NCBI GenBank assembly: GCA_902766815.1
Contig: CACXEZ010000086.1
Location: 1 to 6,637 of the forward strand
DNA: 6,637 bases
Source: an uncultured Erysipelotrichaceae bacterium
GTDB taxonomy: Bacteria > Bacillota_I > Bacilli_A > RF39 > UBA660
Reading direction: 5' to 3'
The notes beneath the pieces are model-generated. The model worked only from the letters and a program-made list of their open reading frames with translations, ran no database searches and was not told the DNA's origin. The stretch's first letter is position 1. Each line of letters opens with the position of its first letter. Below, piece by piece: positions 6,456 through 6,637 of the stretch. Position numbers and translations under genes: made by a program.

Positions 6456-6493
6456 AGAAATAGTTTATTTCTCTTAGTTATGGATAAACTAAG
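6456..6493 (+). repeat. Two adjacent hairpins with an alternative fold
   Basis: AGAAATA/TATTTCT (6456-6472, 7 bp, GTT loop) is followed without a gap by CTTAGTT/AACTAAG (6473-6493, 7 bp, 7-nt loop). A competing 8-bp helix, TAGTTTAT (6461-6468) with ATAAACTA (6484-6491), would exclude both. No T-run follows, so this is not an obvious terminator. It lies 58 bases after the SirTM stop, in the 239-base non-coding right end of the window. Confidence 0.4.
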
Positions 6494-6503
6494 GATAAAC
6501 GAA
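6482..6503 (+). repeat. Tandem 11-bp direct repeat GGATAAAC-TAA / GGATAAAC-GAA
   Basis: GGATAAACTAA (6482-6492) and GGATAAACGAA (6493-6503) match at 10 of 11 positions with a period of 11, about one helical turn. Such spacing is common in protein-binding sites, but two short AT-rich copies can also arise by slippage. Confidence 0.4.
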
Positions 6504-6527
6504 TGTATAGGATTATTGTATAAAGAT

Positions 6528-6604
6528 TTGTCAAATGTAAAACACTTGTCAATTGTCAAGTTGACAAGTGTTTATACGGTGTTATTAAAGACTTTAATTG
6601 TCAA
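6528..6604. repeat. Cluster of five TTGTCAA heptamers around a 13-bp inverted repeat
   Basis: TTGTCAA occurs at 6528-6534, 6546-6552, 6553-6559 and 6598-6604, and inverted (TTGACAA) at 6561-6567. Two copies are tandem with period 7. One pair forms a 7-1-7 palindrome (6553-6567), and a longer perfect 13-bp inverted repeat (6540-6552 with 6561-6573, 8-nt loop) gives a strong hairpin. It could act as a bidirectional terminator for SirTM, although only TTTAT follows, or as an operator. The inverted copy contains a perfect -35 hexamer TTGACA (6561-6566) with a weak -10 TATTAA (6583-6588, spacer 16), pointing rightward to a gene beyond the window. Confidence 0.5.
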
Positions 6605-6637
6605 GCTCTGTTGACTACATATGGGATAGTTTTATGG

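Noticed and set aside
6546..6567. CtsR operator
   Set aside because: CtsR sites are direct heptads of the GGTCAAA type separated by three bases; TTGTCAA here is tandem without a spacer or inverted, and lacks the GG.

Overview
The window is very AT-rich DNA (roughly 30% G+C by eye) with strong AGGAGG-type ribosome binding sites, a CIRCE heat-shock operator and A/T-ending codons throughout. TGA is used as a stop (lon, the sirtuin gene) and TGG encodes Trp, so the code is standard and not the Mycoplasma code. This points to a low-G+C Firmicute. A gut Erysipelotrichia/Coprobacillus-type bacterium is a reasonable guess, but the sequence alone does not prove it. All genes are on the + strand.

Layout: (1) 1-708, the 3' part of a calcineurin-like metallophosphoesterase cut by the window edge, ending in an intrinsic terminator. 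(2) 757-3137, lon (ATP-dependent protease La) with its own sigma-A-type promoter and a CIRCE (HrcA) operator placed just after the expected transcription start. (3) 3115-3596, a small MraZ-like DNA-binding protein with its own promoter, whose -35 and extended -10 lie in the last codons and stop of lon, and its own terminator. (4) about 3660-4706, a decayed IS200/IS605-family (IS1341-type) element: a tnpB pseudogene that lost the middle of its RuvC nuclease and is frameshifted, followed by a well-preserved right end that would encode the omega RNA. (5) 4721-6398, a two-gene operon of a zinc-type macrodomain ADP-ribosyl hydrolase and a class M sirtuin (SirTM) protein ADP-ribosyltransferase. (6) 6399-6637, a non-coding stretch with several hairpins and five copies of the heptamer TTGTCAA, ending in promoter-like sequence for a gene that would start at or beyond the window edge.

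How the parts work together: Lon and its CIRCE form a protein-quality-control unit under probable HrcA heat-shock control. The macrodomain and SirTM form a writer/eraser pair for reversible protein mono-ADP-ribosylation. In Staphylococcus and Streptococcus this pair sits beside a GcvH-like lipoyl carrier and a lipoate ligase; neither is visible here, so the substrate of this pair is open. The insertion-sequence remnant abuts the promoter region of this operon, so the present promoter may be partly built from the IS right end.

The least ordinary items are the minimal SirTM/macrodomain module next to an IS scar, lon under a CIRCE element, an orphan divergent MraZ-like protein outside a division cluster, the dead tnpB with an intact-looking guide-RNA end, and the structured repeat-rich DNA at the right edge.
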